A DNA stretch of 64,000 nucleotides. Origin: Duganella sp. SG902 (lineage in GTDB: Bacteria; Pseudomonadota; Gammaproteobacteria; Burkholderiales; Burkholderiaceae_D). A model generated the notes under the pieces. The model was not told where the DNA came from. It saw only the letters and a list, made by a program, of their open reading frames with translations, and did not search any database. The position numbers and the translations under genes are program-made. Of this stretch, positions 1-8,336 are shown piece after piece. The stretch is taken from contig NZ_JABMJK010000007.1 in NCBI RefSeq assembly GCF_013376005.1, positions 238,766 through 302,765 of the forward strand, given 5' to 3'. Positions within the stretch are counted from its first letter, which is position 1, and every line of letters begins with the position of its first letter.

Positions 1-165
1 GGCGGCGCGCCGATCCTGATCCGCATCGACAGCAAGGCGGGCCACGGCGCCGGCAAGCCGACCAACAAGCAGATCGAGGAGGTGGCCGACCGCTGGGGCT
101 TCCTGACCCGCGCGCTGCAAATGGACGGCGGCAGCGCCGACACCAAGGCGGCGGGCCAGCAATGA
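1..165 (+). CDS. C-terminus of a prolyl-oligopeptidase-like serine peptidase (partial)
   Basis: Reading frame 1 is open from the first base to a TGA at 163-165 and encodes 54 residues. The stretch [15 protein letters not shown] followed by a WGFL-containing tail resembles the extreme C-terminus of S9A prolyl oligopeptidases, where the catalytic histidine lies in a [13 protein letters not shown] motif. The 5' part, with the propeller and the catalytic serine and aspartate, is outside the window. The stop overlaps the start of the next gene (ATGA), so the two are probably co-transcribed. The assignment rests on one motif. Confidence 0.7.
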   Translation, partial: GGAPILIRIDSKAGHGAGKPTNKQIEEVADRWGFLTRALQMDGGSADTKAAGQQ

Positions 166-2633
166 TGCGCGCGCCGACCGCCGCATCGCTGCTGCTTGCA
201 CTGTTGATGTCCGGCGCTGTGCCGGCGATGGCGGCCGACGCCGGCACAGCGCCGGCGGTCAGGCAGATCGCCGACGTCACGCGCGGCCTGCAATCGCAGC
301 CGGGCTTCATCGACGTCTGGCGCGATATCGACAAGGGCAGGGTGCTGCTGTCGGTGGCCGCGCTGGAACAGCCGTTTTTGCTGGTGAGCTCCCTGCCGTA
401 CGCGTTGGGTTCCAACGACGTCGGCCTGGATCGCGCGCAGTCGGGTGAAATGCGCATGGTGCGCTTTGAAAAGCACGGCGCCCGCTTGTTCCTGGTGCAG
501 GACAACACCAACTACGTCGCCAACTCGGCCGACCGGGACGAACGCGCCGCCGTGCGCGAGTCCTTCTCCAACTCGGTGCTGTGGTCGGGCGAGATCATCG
601 CCAGCGACAAGCAGCGCCACCTGGTCGACTTCTCCAGCTTCCTGCTGGCGGACCGCCACGGCATCGCGGCGCGGCTGGCCGGCGCCAAGCAGGGCGCGTA
701 TGCGATCGACCCGGCGCGCAGCGCGGTGCTGGCGGCGGAGGCGAAAGCCTTCCCGGACAACGTCGAACTGGAGGCCTTGCTGACCTTCGCCGGCCCGGGG
801 CAGGCGGAATTCGTCAAACAGGTCGGCGCCGATCCGGCCAGCCTGTCGATGCGCCAGCGTATCAGCATGGTGCGTTTGCCGGAGGCCGACGGATGGCGCC
901 CACGCGCCTACCACCCGTATTCCGGCGGTTTCGACGCCAGCTACTTCGACTTCGCCACGCCGCTGGCCAGCAGCATCGACGTGCACTGGCAAGTGCGCCA
1001 CAAGCTGGAAAAGACCGATCCATCGGCGGCCGTCAGCACGGTCAGGAAACCGATCGTCTACTACGTCGATCGCGGCGCGCCCGAGCCGGTGCGCTCGGCG
1101 CTGATTCAGGGCGCCTCGTGGTGGGCCAGCGCTTTTGAAAAAGCGGGCTTCAAGGACGCCTACCGCGTCGAGCTGCTGCCGGAAGGCGTGGACGCGCAGG
1201 ACATCCGCTACAACGTCATCAGTTGGGTGCACCGCGCCACGCGCGGCTGGTCCTACGGGAACGCGCTGACCGATCCGCGTACCGGCCAGATCCTGCGCGG
1301 CGCCGTCACGCTGGGATCGCAGCGCGTGCGGCAAGACATCCTGATCGCGGAAGCGCTGCTGGCGCCGTACGGCAAGAGCAGCAACGCCGACAAGCGGAAA
1401 CTGGCCGAGCAAATGGCGCTGGCGCGCCTGCGTCAACTGGCCGCGCACGAAGTCGGCCACACGCTGGGCTTCGCCCACAACTTTGCCGCCAGCCGCATGG
1501 GCAATGGTTCGGTGATGGATTATCCGCATCCCATCCTCAAGCTGAACGCGCAGGGCGAGGTGGATTTGTCGAATGCGTACGGTGTCGGCGTCGGTCCATG
1601 GGACGACTACATCGTCAAATACATCTACGGCGATTTCGGCAGCGGCGCGCAGGAAGAGGCGGCGCTCGCCAAGCTGCGCGCCGACGCGCGCGCGGCCGGC
1701 ATGCTGTATTCCAGCGACCAGGACGACCGCGTGCCGGGCGCCAGCCATCCGGATGGCCTGCTGTGGGACTTCGGCCCGGACACCCTGAAGACCTGGGACC
1801 AGTTGGGCGCCGTGCGCCAGCGCGCCCTGCAAACCTTCTCGGTGGAGGTGCTGCCGGACGCGCGCCAGATCGGCGAGCTGGAAGCGCGGCTGGTGCCGGT
1901 CTACCTGCTGCAGCGCTACCAGGGCGAAGCGGTGGCGCGCCTGATCGGCGGCGGTGACTTCGATTACACCAGCGCCGGCGACGTCAAGGCGGGCATCGCC
2001 AAGGCCGGCATCAAGGCCACGCCGCCGGACGTGCAGCGCCAGGCGCTGGGCCGCCTGACCGACAGCCTGCGCGCCGAATATCTGGCGCTGCCGGCCAACG
2101 TGCTCGATATCCTCACGCCGCCGGCGGCCGGCTATGGCCGCAATCGCGAGTACTTCGACACGCGCATGGAATCGGTGTTCGACGCCTTCTCGATCGCCGA
2201 GGCGGCCGCCGCGCACACCACCGGCTTCCTGCTGAACGCCGAGCGCGTCAACCGTCTGGCCTGGCAGCACGCGCGCGACGCCAGGCAGCCCGGCGTGCAG
2301 GAGGTATTGACGCAGGTGCTGCAAAAGACCTGGAAGCGCGACGCCGTGCCGTCCACCGTTATCGGCGGCGAAGCGGTGCAGTTGGCGGCCAATTGGGTGG
2401 TGGCGGACAGCTTGCTGCGGCTGCTGGATGGCGGCCAGCTGCACCCGCAGGTGACGGCGGAAGTCCGGCAATCCGTGCGCGAACTGGCACAGTGGCTGCA
2501 AAGGAATCCGGGCAAGGGCGTGACAGCGGACAGCCGCAAACAGGCGGCCGACTACTTCACCGCCTACCTGTCCGATCCGCGCAGCGTCAAACTGCGCGCC
2601 GCACCAACTGTGCCTCCCGGCGCACCAATTTAG
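162..2633 (+). CDS. Zinc-dependent metalloprotease with DUF5117/DUF4953-like architecture
   Basis: An 823-residue exported protein. Residues 1-24 form a signal peptide ending at an AMA-type cleavage site. Histidines 429 and 433 with Glu430 form an HEVGH zinc site, continued as HTLGFAHNF, so the third ligand is the downstream histidine typical of metzincin-like HExxHxxGxxH sites. The long N-terminal region before the catalytic motif and the region after it agree with the large bacterial family annotated with DUF5117 and DUF4953. It probably degrades peptides in the periplasm or outside the cell. It overlaps the preceding peptidase-like gene by 4 bases, suggesting a peptide-degrading operon. 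The precise substrate is unknown. Confidence 0.85.
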   Translation: MMRAPTAASLLLALLMSGAVPAMAADAGTAPAVRQIADVTRGLQSQPGFIDVWRDIDKGRVLLSVAALEQPFLLVSSLPYALGSNDVGLDRAQSGEMRMVRFEKHGARLFLVQDNTNYVANSADRDERAAVRESFSNSVLWSGEIIASDKQRHLVDFSSFLLADRHGIAARLAGAKQGAYAIDPARSAVLAAEAKAFPDNVELEALLTFAGPGQAEFVKQVGADPASLSMRQRISMVRLPEADGWRPRAYHPYSGGFDASYFDFATPLASSIDVHWQVRHKLEKTDPSAAVSTVRKPIVYYVDRGAPEPVRSALIQGASWWASAFEKAGFKDAYRVELLPEGVDAQDIRYNVISWVHRATRGWSYGNALTDPRTGQILRGAVTLGSQRVRQDILIAEALLAPYGKSSNADKRKLAEQMALARLRQLAAHEVGHTLGFAHNFAASRMGNGSVMDYPHPILKLNAQGEVDLSNAYGVGVGPWDDYIVKYIYGDFGSGAQEEAALAKLRADARAAGMLYSSDQDDRVPGASHPDGLLWDFGPDTLKTWDQLGAVRQRALQTFSVEVLPDARQIGELEARLVPVYLLQRYQGEAVARLIGGGDFDYTSAGDVKAGIAKAGIKATPPDVQRQALGRLTDSLRAEYLALPANVLDILTPPAAGYGRNREYFDTRMESVFDAFSIAEAAAAHTTGFLLNAERVNRLAWQHARDARQPGVQEVLTQVLQKTWKRDAVPSTVIGGEAVQLAANWVVADSLLRLLDGGQLHPQVTAEVRQSVRELAQWLQRNPGKGVTADSRKQAADYFTAYLSDPRSVKLRAAPTVPPGAPI

Positions 2634-2636
2634 CGC
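2622..2636 (+). promoter_or_regulatory. Candidate NtrC-type half-palindrome upstream of amt
   Basis: GCAC-N7-GCGC, one mismatch from the GCAC-N7-GTGC core of NtrC sites. It spans the end of the metalloprotease gene, about 100 bases upstream of the predicted sigma-54 promoter, a usual position for an NtrC enhancer. Confidence 0.4.
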
Positions 2637-2642
2637 ATCAGT

Positions 2643-2679
2643 TTGGTGCATCGATGGCTCGAGCCTATCGATGCACCAA
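2643..2679. repeat. 37-bp imperfect palindrome between the metalloprotease and amt genes
   Basis: The arms TTGGTGCATCGAT and ATCGATGCACCAA flank a self-complementary GGCTCGAGCC core, with one bulged T. No T-run follows, so it does not look like an intrinsic terminator. Its outer ends repeat the GCACCAA element seen several times between 2600 and 2723, so it may be a regulator site or an RNA hairpin. Confidence 0.6.
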
Positions 2680-2715
2680 CTTGAAACCACATTAAAATCA
2701 GCCACTTAAGATTTT

Positions 2716-2740
2716 GCACCAAAGTGGTACAGAAATTGCT
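2716..2740 (+). promoter_or_regulatory. Sigma-54 promoter of amt with overlapping NtrC-like site
   Basis: TGGTACAGAAATTGCT at 2725-2740 matches the sigma-54 consensus TGGCACG-N4-TTGCW with GG and GC exactly 10 bases apart and only two mismatches. GCAC-N7-GTAC at 2716-2730 is a near-match to an NtrC site and overlaps the -24 element. The start of transcription would be near 2751, about 40 bases before the amt start codon. Confidence 0.65.
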
Positions 2741-2790
2741 TTCCATGTTGGCACTTTATTTTGCGTGCTTTATTTGGGGGAGTAATTTTG

Positions 2791-3993
2791 ATGTCTGGAT
2801 TCAAAGACGGTGCGGACGCACTGTTTATCTTGCTTGGCGCCATCATGATTTTGGCAATGCATGCGGGCTTTGCCTTCCTCGAGTTGGGCACCGTCCGCAA
2901 AAAGAATCAGGTCAACGCGCTGGTCAAGATCCTGGTGGACTTCTGCGTTTCGGCCATTGTGTATTTCTTTGTCGGCTACAGCATCGCCTACGGCGTCAAC
3001 TTCTTCTCCCCGGCCGACGTGCTGTCCGCGCGCAATGGCTTTGAACTAGTCAAGTTCTTCTTCCTGCTGACCTTTGCCGCCGCCATCCCGGCGATTATTT
3101 CTGGCGGCATTGCCGAACGCGCGCGCTTCCACCCGCAGACGGCGGCCACGGCGCTGCTGGTCGGCCTGGTCTATCCATTCTTCGAGGGCATCGCCTGGAA
3201 CCACCGTTTTGGCGTGCAGGACTGGCTGCTCCAGACGTTTGGCGCGGAGTTCCATGACTTTGCCGGCTCGGTGGTGGTGCACGCGGTGGGCGGCTGGATC
3301 GCGCTGCCGGCGGTGCTGCTGCTCGGCGCGCGCCGTGGCCGCTACATGAAAAATGGCGGCATCGCCGCCCATCCGCCGTCGTCGATTCCCTTCCTGGCGC
3401 TCGGCGCCTGGATACTGATGGTGGGCTGGTTCGGCTTCAATGTGATGAGCGCCCAGGCGCTGGACAAGATGAATGGCCTGGTGGCGGTCAACTCGCTGAT
3501 GGCCATGGTGGGCGGCACGCTGGTCGCCACCTCGCTGGGCAAGAACGACCCCGGCTTCGTGCATAACGGCCCGCTGGCCGGCCTGGTGGCGGTTTGCGCC
3601 GGCTCCGACCTGATGCATCCGCTGGGCGCGCTGGTGACGGGCGGCATCGCCGGCGCCATCTTTGTCTGGATGTTCACGCTGGCGCAAAACAAATGGAAGA
3701 TCGACGACGTGCTGGGCGTGTGGCCGCTGCATGGCCTGTGCGGCCTGTGGGGCGGGATCGCGGCCGGCATTTTCGGCCTCAAGGCGCTGGGCGGGGCCGG
3801 CGGCGTGGCGCTCGGGTCGCAGCTGGTCGGCAGCTTGCTGGGCGTGGCGATCGCCGGCGTCGGCGGAACCATGGTGTATGGGCTGCTGAAGAAAACCGTC
3901 GGCTTGCGGCTGGATCCGGAGGAAGAGTTCCAAGGCGCCGATCTGTCGATCCACCGCATCACGTCGACGCCGGAACGCGAATCAAATTGGTAA
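2791..3993 (+). CDS. amt: Ammonium transporter (Amt/MEP/Rh family)
   Basis: A 400-residue polytopic inner-membrane protein that conducts ammonium. The start is ATG 2791, preceded 8 bases upstream by GGGGGAG. The Amt landmarks are visible: HAGFAFLELGTVRKKN near the N-terminus, the DFAGSVVVH stretch carrying the conserved pore Asp and first pore His, and WPLHGLCGLWGG carrying the second pore His. The sigma-54/NtrC-type promoter upstream predicts induction under nitrogen limitation. No glnK gene is adjacent, which is less common for Amt loci. Confidence 0.93.
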   Translation: MSGFKDGADALFILLGAIMILAMHAGFAFLELGTVRKKNQVNALVKILVDFCVSAIVYFFVGYSIAYGVNFFSPADVLSARNGFELVKFFFLLTFAAAIPAIISGGIAERARFHPQTAATALLVGLVYPFFEGIAWNHRFGVQDWLLQTFGAEFHDFAGSVVVHAVGGWIALPAVLLLGARRGRYMKNGGIAAHPPSSIPFLALGAWILMVGWFGFNVMSAQALDKMNGLVAVNSLMAMVGGTLVATSLGKNDPGFVHNGPLAGLVAVCAGSDLMHPLGALVTGGIAGAIFVWMFTLAQNKWKIDDVLGVWPLHGLCGLWGGIAAGIFGLKALGGAGGVALGSQLVGSLLGVAIAGVGGTMVYGLLKKTVGLRLDPEEEFQGADLSIHRITSTPERESNW

Positions 3994-4048
3994 AAACGCA
4001 ACACGGTGTGCTGGAAAGTATTTATTTTAGATCATTCATTTATTCTAA

Positions 4049-4077
4049 TTGACTCGCCAATAATCTTAATCCAGAAT
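4049..4077 (+). promoter_or_regulatory. Candidate sigma-70 promoter for the fused PEP-CTERM gene
   Basis: TTGACT at 4049-4054, a 17-base spacer and CAGAAT at 4072-4077, within an AT-rich stretch that contrasts with the GC-rich flanks. Confidence 0.4.
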
Positions 4078-4136
4078 CGACACTCATAAGAATAGTAACT
4101 ATATAAACATGTCAAATTTGAATGAGTGGGTCAATT

Positions 4137-5567
4137 ATGAAATCCTTTCCTAAGCTGATGATCGCCACCGTGGTTGCCGCCGCCTGCGCGCACTCGGCGC
4201 AAGCGGTAAACATGGTGCAAATCGACGGCGCCCACGCTAGTTTCTTCTATGATGCCGACTTCTGGGGCCTGGGAACGGCCAGCGTCGTCGGCGACAAGAT
4301 CAGTTTCAGCACGCCGTCGTACTTCAACCAGCACGCGGAGGGCTACGGCAAGAGCGGCGAGGATACCGACCGCTACACTAACCAGACCGGTTCGGCCGTG
4401 GTCGCGGTGGCCAAGAACGGCTATCACTTGACCGGCGGCATCGACTACGACGTCACCACGACCTACGCGCAGCCGGTGGCCGGCGCGTTCGCGTCGCAAG
4501 TCAACAACACTAATATCAGCACCGGCACCTGGAATGGCAAAACTTTTGTCTCGGGTACCCAACTGGGGCAATTCTCGCTGTTCCTCAGCCGTAGCAGCGG
4601 CGCCGACGGCATCGGCTCCGGCAGCACCGCCAACACCGGCACCATCAGCGGCGCCGGCACCTACTCGGTGGTGGGGCTGGACAGCTACCTGTTCCTGAGC
4701 ACCTCGCAGCGCGGCGTCGGCTACTCGGAAGCCGGCCTCAGTACCGCCAGCTACCAGTTCGGGGTTTCCGCCGTGCCGGAGCCGGCCACCTACGGCATGC
4801 TGCTGGGCGGCGTGGCCGTGCTCGCGCTGGCGGGCCGCCGCCGTCGCAAGCTGCTGGGCGGTTCGCTGCTGGCCGCGGCCAGCCTGGCGGGCACCGCGCA
4901 AGCGGCCAATTATGTCGAAGTGGTGGGCACCCATGTCAGCTTCTTCTACGACGCCGACTACTGGGGCGACAACGCCGCCACCGTGGTGGGCGACAAGATC
5001 ACCCTGAGCACGCCAACCTACGTGGACCGCACGGCGGTCGGGCATTCGCCGTCTGAGAAAAATCAGCGCACCTTTGTCGACAACGCCTCGGCCGCGCTGG
5101 TGGCGGTGGCGCGCAGCGGTTATGCGCTGACCGGCGTGGTCGGCTACAAGCCGACGATCACCTACTCGGTGTCCGCCAGCGGCAGCCAGATCGAACTGGC
5201 CGGCGGCGAATCGCTGTACTACGGCGCGTTTAATGGCGCCAATTTCGCCTCCAGCAGCGCCGTGGGCTACTTCTCGTACAGCACCAAGGTCGATTCGAAC
5301 GGGGTGGCGCACTCCGGCGTGACCAATGATCCGGTGCAGAACGGCTTCCTGTACAACGGCCCGTCGCTGTTCGACACCCTGGCCGTCGACAATTCGCTTT
5401 ACCTGACCTCGATCCAGACCGGCGTCGGCACCACCAAGTCGGCGGTGGCGTACTCGTACGATTTCGGCATCGCGACCGCGGTTCCAGAGCCGGCCACCTA
5501 TGGCATGCTGCTGGGCGGCCTGGGCGCTTTGGCGTTGGCGGCCCGGCGCAAGCGCGGCGAAGTTTAA
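4137..5567 (+). CDS. Double-unit PEP-CTERM protein (in-frame fusion of two precursors)
   Basis: 476 residues comprising two homologous PEP-CTERM precursors read as one frame. Unit 1 has a signal peptide (1-23, ending AHSAQA), a beta-rich domain with FFYDADFWGLGTASV, and a full PEP-CTERM signal: VPEP at 213-216, a hydrophobic helix and RRRRK at 234-238. It is followed directly by LLGGSLLAAASLAGTAQA (239-256), which looks like a second signal peptide lacking its own Met. A second domain copy (FFYDADYWG) follows and ends with another VPEP (449-452), helix and RRKR. PEP-CTERM signals are sorted and cleaved by an exosortase at the inner membrane, so the internal signal could yield two products. 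I chose ATG 4137 over in-frame ATG 4122 because it begins a compact signal peptide. Confidence 0.88.
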   Translation: MKSFPKLMIATVVAAACAHSAQAVNMVQIDGAHASFFYDADFWGLGTASVVGDKISFSTPSYFNQHAEGYGKSGEDTDRYTNQTGSAVVAVAKNGYHLTGGIDYDVTTTYAQPVAGAFASQVNNTNISTGTWNGKTFVSGTQLGQFSLFLSRSSGADGIGSGSTANTGTISGAGTYSVVGLDSYLFLSTSQRGVGYSEAGLSTASYQFGVSAVPEPATYGMLLGGVAVLALAGRRRRKLLGGSLLAAASLAGTAQAANYVEVVGTHVSFFYDADYWGDNAATVVGDKITLSTPTYVDRTAVGHSPSEKNQRTFVDNASAALVAVARSGYALTGVVGYKPTITYSVSASGSQIELAGGESLYYGAFNGANFASSSAVGYFSYSTKVDSNGVAHSGVTNDPVQNGFLYNGPSLFDTLAVDNSLYLTSIQTGVGTTKSAVAYSYDFGIATAVPEPATYGMLLGGLGALALAARRKRGEV

Positions 5568-5585
5568 GCTCGACGGTAAAAAGAG

Positions 5586-5613
5586 TTGACCTGTAAAAAA
5601 GAAATGGCATAAT
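5586..5613 (+). promoter_or_regulatory. Candidate sigma-70 promoter for the second PEP-CTERM gene
   Basis: TTGACC at 5586-5591, a 16-base spacer and CATAAT at 5608-5613, about 45 bases upstream of the start codon. Confidence 0.5.
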
Positions 5614-5657
5614 TGCATTCAAATGTAATTTTTTGCCAATTTCTTGAAAGGGCCGTC

Positions 5658-6386
5658 ATGACCAAAATGCTGCCACGTCGTTTGCTGGTTGCCGCGCTGC
5701 TCGCAGCCGGCGTTGCTTCCTCGGCGCAAGCTGTCAACTTCGTCGAGATTGACGGCGCCAACCTGACCTTCTTCTACGACGCCGATTTCTGGGGTCTGGG
5801 GACGGCCAGCGTTACCGGCAACAAGATCTCGTTCGCGATCAGCGACGATTTCGACGTTACCGCCAAGTCCAGCACCGTCTCGGGCCATGGCGCCGCCGCC
5901 CACGTCGATGACAACAGCCTGAGCGTGTTCGCCGTGGCGAAGAGTGGTTATTCGGTGTCGTCGTTGGTGCAGGCCAGTTCCAGCACGTCCGTCAACTTCA
6001 CCACCGGCAACGGCACCGCCGCCGGCGTGCTGTCGGGCAGCGTTTCGGGCGGCGCCTTCAATGGCGACGACTTCGTGGCCATTCACAACGACGGCAGCTA
6101 TTACGACGACTTCCAGCTGTACACCGGCTCCTCGCCGTACAGCACCACCGCCGCGCTGGCGGCCAACGGCGGCGTGGCCGGCAATTTCTACGCCGCGACC
6201 GGCGTGGAAACCTTCATCGGCGTGGGCGCCGAGCAATATGGCAAGGGTCTGTCGCACGCCGCGCTGACCGACGTCAGCTACAACTTCAGCGTGACGGCCG
6301 TTCCTGAGCCGGAGACTTATGCCATGCTGCTGGCCGGCCTCGGCCTGGTGGGTTTTGCTGCGCGCCGCCGCAAGCAAGCCGCCTGA
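5658..6386 (+). CDS. PEP-CTERM sorting domain protein
   Basis: 242 residues with a signal peptide ending ASSAQA, a domain beginning VEIDGANLTFFYDADFWGLG that is clearly homologous to both halves of the upstream fused protein, and a C-terminal VPEPETYAMLLAGLGLVGF helix followed by ARRRK. This is a standard exosortase substrate, predicted to be exported and linked to the envelope or extracellular matrix. The start at ATG 5658 follows GAAAGGG. It has its own candidate promoter and a strong terminator. No exosortase gene is in the window. The function of the domain itself is unknown. Confidence 0.88.
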   Translation: MTKMLPRRLLVAALLAAGVASSAQAVNFVEIDGANLTFFYDADFWGLGTASVTGNKISFAISDDFDVTAKSSTVSGHGAAAHVDDNSLSVFAVAKSGYSVSSLVQASSSTSVNFTTGNGTAAGVLSGSVSGGAFNGDDFVAIHNDGSYYDDFQLYTGSSPYSTTAALAANGGVAGNFYAATGVETFIGVGAEQYGKGLSHAALTDVSYNFSVTAVPEPETYAMLLAGLGLVGFAARRRKQAA

Positions 6387-6389
6387 TCC

Positions 6390-6420
6390 AAAGGGCCCTG
6401 CGGGGCCCTTTGTCGTTTTT
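6390..6420 (+). terminator. Intrinsic terminator after the PEP-CTERM genes
   Basis: A perfect 9-bp stem (AAAGGGCCC / GGGCCCTTT) with a 4-base loop, followed by a T-rich run ending at 6420. Confidence 0.85.
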
Positions 6421-6425
6421 CTGGC

Positions 6426-7001
6426 CTACCGGTGGATCACCACCAGCAGCGCCTTGGCTTCGGTTTTGCCAACGTTGCGGATGATGTGCTGCTGGTCGCC
6501 CGGGTAGCGCGCCGTGCTGCCCAGTTTCACCTTCTTCTTGTCCGGTCCCACTTCCACCTCCACCGAACCGTGCAGCAGCGTCAGATGTTCCTGCGCGCCC
6601 GGATCGTGGCCCTGCGACGCCAGCTCGCCGCCCGGCGACAGCGTCAGCTCGTACCATTCATAGCGGCTGGCCAGCTCCAGCGGCCCCAGGATGCGCAGCA
6701 CGTAGCCGGCATGCAGGCCGGGCAGGGTGGGCGTCTCGTGCGCCTCGGTCACGCGGATGGTTTCCGTCTGACGCTCGGCGGTGGCCAGCAATTCGCCGAT
6801 CTGCACCCCCAGGGCGTTGGCCAGGCGCCAGGTGATCGCGATGGTCGGATTGGCTTTCTCGCGCTCGATTTGCGATAACATGGACTTGGAAACGCCGGCA
6901 ATGCGCGACAGGTCTTCCAGGGTCAGGCCACGGGCCAGGCGCAGGCGCTGCAGGGCGGCGCCAACTTCTGGTGGCGCGTTATTTGGTACTGGTGTTTTCA
7001 T
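6426..7001 (-). CDS. XRE-family regulator with C-terminal cupin domain
   Basis: 191 residues. Residues about 12-65 form a helix-turn-helix (LRLARGLTLEDLSRIAGVSKSMLSQIEREK). The C-terminal half is a cupin-type barrel with a YELTLSPGGE strand and an HLTLLHGSVEVEVG strand. Such proteins sense a small metabolite through the cupin and usually control the neighbouring operon. It lies divergent from the kbl operon, and the intergenic palindrome at 7047-7062 is the obvious candidate operator. The start at 7001 (MKTPVPNN) was preferred because upstream in-frame Mets extend into the promoter region. The ligand is not known; a product of threonine, glycine or serine breakdown is the contextual guess. 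Confidence 0.85.
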   Translation of the reverse strand: MKTPVPNNAPPEVGAALQRLRLARGLTLEDLSRIAGVSKSMLSQIEREKANPTIAITWRLANALGVQIGELLATAERQTETIRVTEAHETPTLPGLHAGYVLRILGPLELASRYEWYELTLSPGGELASQGHDPGAQEHLTLLHGSVEVEVGPDKKKVKLGSTARYPGDQQHIIRNVGKTEAKALLVVIHR

Positions 7002-7046
7002 TGTTTGGGTTGCGGAGTTCACTGGCTCGCTATAAAATTCAATATA

Positions 7047-7062
7047 TCGAATTTGAATTCGA
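7047..7062. promoter_or_regulatory. Candidate operator of the XRE-cupin regulator
   Basis: TCGAATT-TG-AATTCGA is a perfect 7+7 palindrome in the divergent intergenic region. A further CGAATTTCG half-site lies at about 7068-7076. This spacing suits a dimeric HTH repressor covering the kbl promoter. Confidence 0.5.
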
Positions 7063-7114
7063 CATAACGAATTTCGCATAAGATAGTGAAATCGTATCAC
7101 ATACAAGGACCATC

Positions 7115-8314
7115 ATGAGCAATCAGAAAGACACCTTCTACAGCGGCCTCCAGCAAAACCTGGATCAACTGCGCGAGCAGGGCCTGTACAAGCCGGAGCG
7201 CGTGCTGGCTTCGCGCCAGGGCTCGGAAGTGATCGGCGAAGATGGTCGCACGCTGATTAATATGTGCGCCAACAACTACCTCGGCCTGTCCGGCCAGGAG
7301 TGGGTGGCGCAGGCCTCCATCGACGCCACGGAAAAATACGGCTACGGCCTGTCGTCGGTGCGCTTCATCTGCGGCACCCAGACCGTGCACAAGCAGCTGG
7401 AGCAGGCCATCTCCAGATTCCTCGGCACCGAGGACACCATCCTGTACGCGGCCGCCTTCGACGCCAACGGCGGCGTGTTCGAGCCGCTGTTCGACGAGAA
7501 CGACGCCATCATCTCTGATGCGCTGAACCACGCCTCCATCATCGACGGCATCCGCCTGTGCAAGGCCGCGCGCTTCCGCTACGCCCACAACGACATGGCC
7601 GACCTGGAAAAGCAGCTGCAAGACGCCGCCGGCAAGCGCCACAAGATCATCGTCACCGACGGCGTGTTCTCGATGGACGGCACCATCGCCCAGCTGGACA
7701 AGATCGTGGAGCTGGCCGACAAATACGGTGCGCTGGTGATGATCGACGAATGCCACGCCTCCGGCTTCATGGGCAAGACCGGGCGCGGCACGCACGAGCA
7801 CCACAACGTGGTCGGCAAGATCGACATCATCACCGGCACGCTGGGCAAGGCGCTGGGCGGCGCCATGGGCGGCTTCACCTCCGGCCGCAAGGAAGTGATC
7901 GAGATGCTGCGCCAGAAATCGCGTCCCTACCTGTTCTCGAACACGCTGGCGCCATCGATCGCCGGCGCCTCGCTGGCGGTGCTGGAGCGCCTGTCGTCGT
8001 CGACCGAGCTGCGCGACCGCCTGCACGAGAACACCGCCTACTTCCGCAAGGAGATCGAGCGCATCGGCTTCACCATCAAGCCGGGCACCCACCCGGTGGT
8101 GCCGGTGATGCTGTTCGACGCGCCGGTGGCGCAGAAGTTCGCGGCGCGCATGTATGAACTGGGCGTGCTGCTGAGCGGCTTCTTCTACCCGGTGGTGCCG
8201 ATGGGCCAGGCGCGCGTGCGCGTACAACTGTCCGCCGCCCACACCCGCGAGCAGCTGGACACCGTATTGAAAGCATTCGAGCAGGCCGGTCACGAGCTGG
8301 GCCTGCTCAAGTAA
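7115..8314 (+). CDS. kbl: Glycine C-acetyltransferase (2-amino-3-ketobutyrate CoA ligase)
   Basis: 399 residues, the usual length for Kbl. This PLP enzyme converts 2-amino-3-oxobutanoate plus CoA into glycine and acetyl-CoA, the second step of threonine degradation. Visible landmarks are the glycine-rich NMCANNYLGLSG entry, the DECHASGFMG motif carrying the PLP-contacting Asp and His, and TGTLGKALGG with the Schiff-base lysine. It is the first gene of a three-gene operon with a threonine dehydrogenase and serine deaminase and is divergent from the XRE-cupin regulator. Confidence 0.95.
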   Translation: MSNQKDTFYSGLQQNLDQLREQGLYKPERVLASRQGSEVIGEDGRTLINMCANNYLGLSGQEWVAQASIDATEKYGYGLSSVRFICGTQTVHKQLEQAISRFLGTEDTILYAAAFDANGGVFEPLFDENDAIISDALNHASIIDGIRLCKAARFRYAHNDMADLEKQLQDAAGKRHKIIVTDGVFSMDGTIAQLDKIVELADKYGALVMIDECHASGFMGKTGRGTHEHHNVVGKIDIITGTLGKALGGAMGGFTSGRKEVIEMLRQKSRPYLFSNTLAPSIAGASLAVLERLSSSTELRDRLHENTAYFRKEIERIGFTIKPGTHPVVPVMLFDAPVAQKFAARMYELGVLLSGFFYPVVPMGQARVRVQLSAAHTREQLDTVLKAFEQAGHELGLLK

Positions 8315-8336
8315 AAAAACGTCAGGACACAATCAA

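Noticed and set aside
2750..2764. GG/GC pair resembling a second sigma-54 promoter ahead of amt
   Set aside because: The two dinucleotides are 11 bases apart, not the required 10; the site at 2725-2740 has correct spacing.
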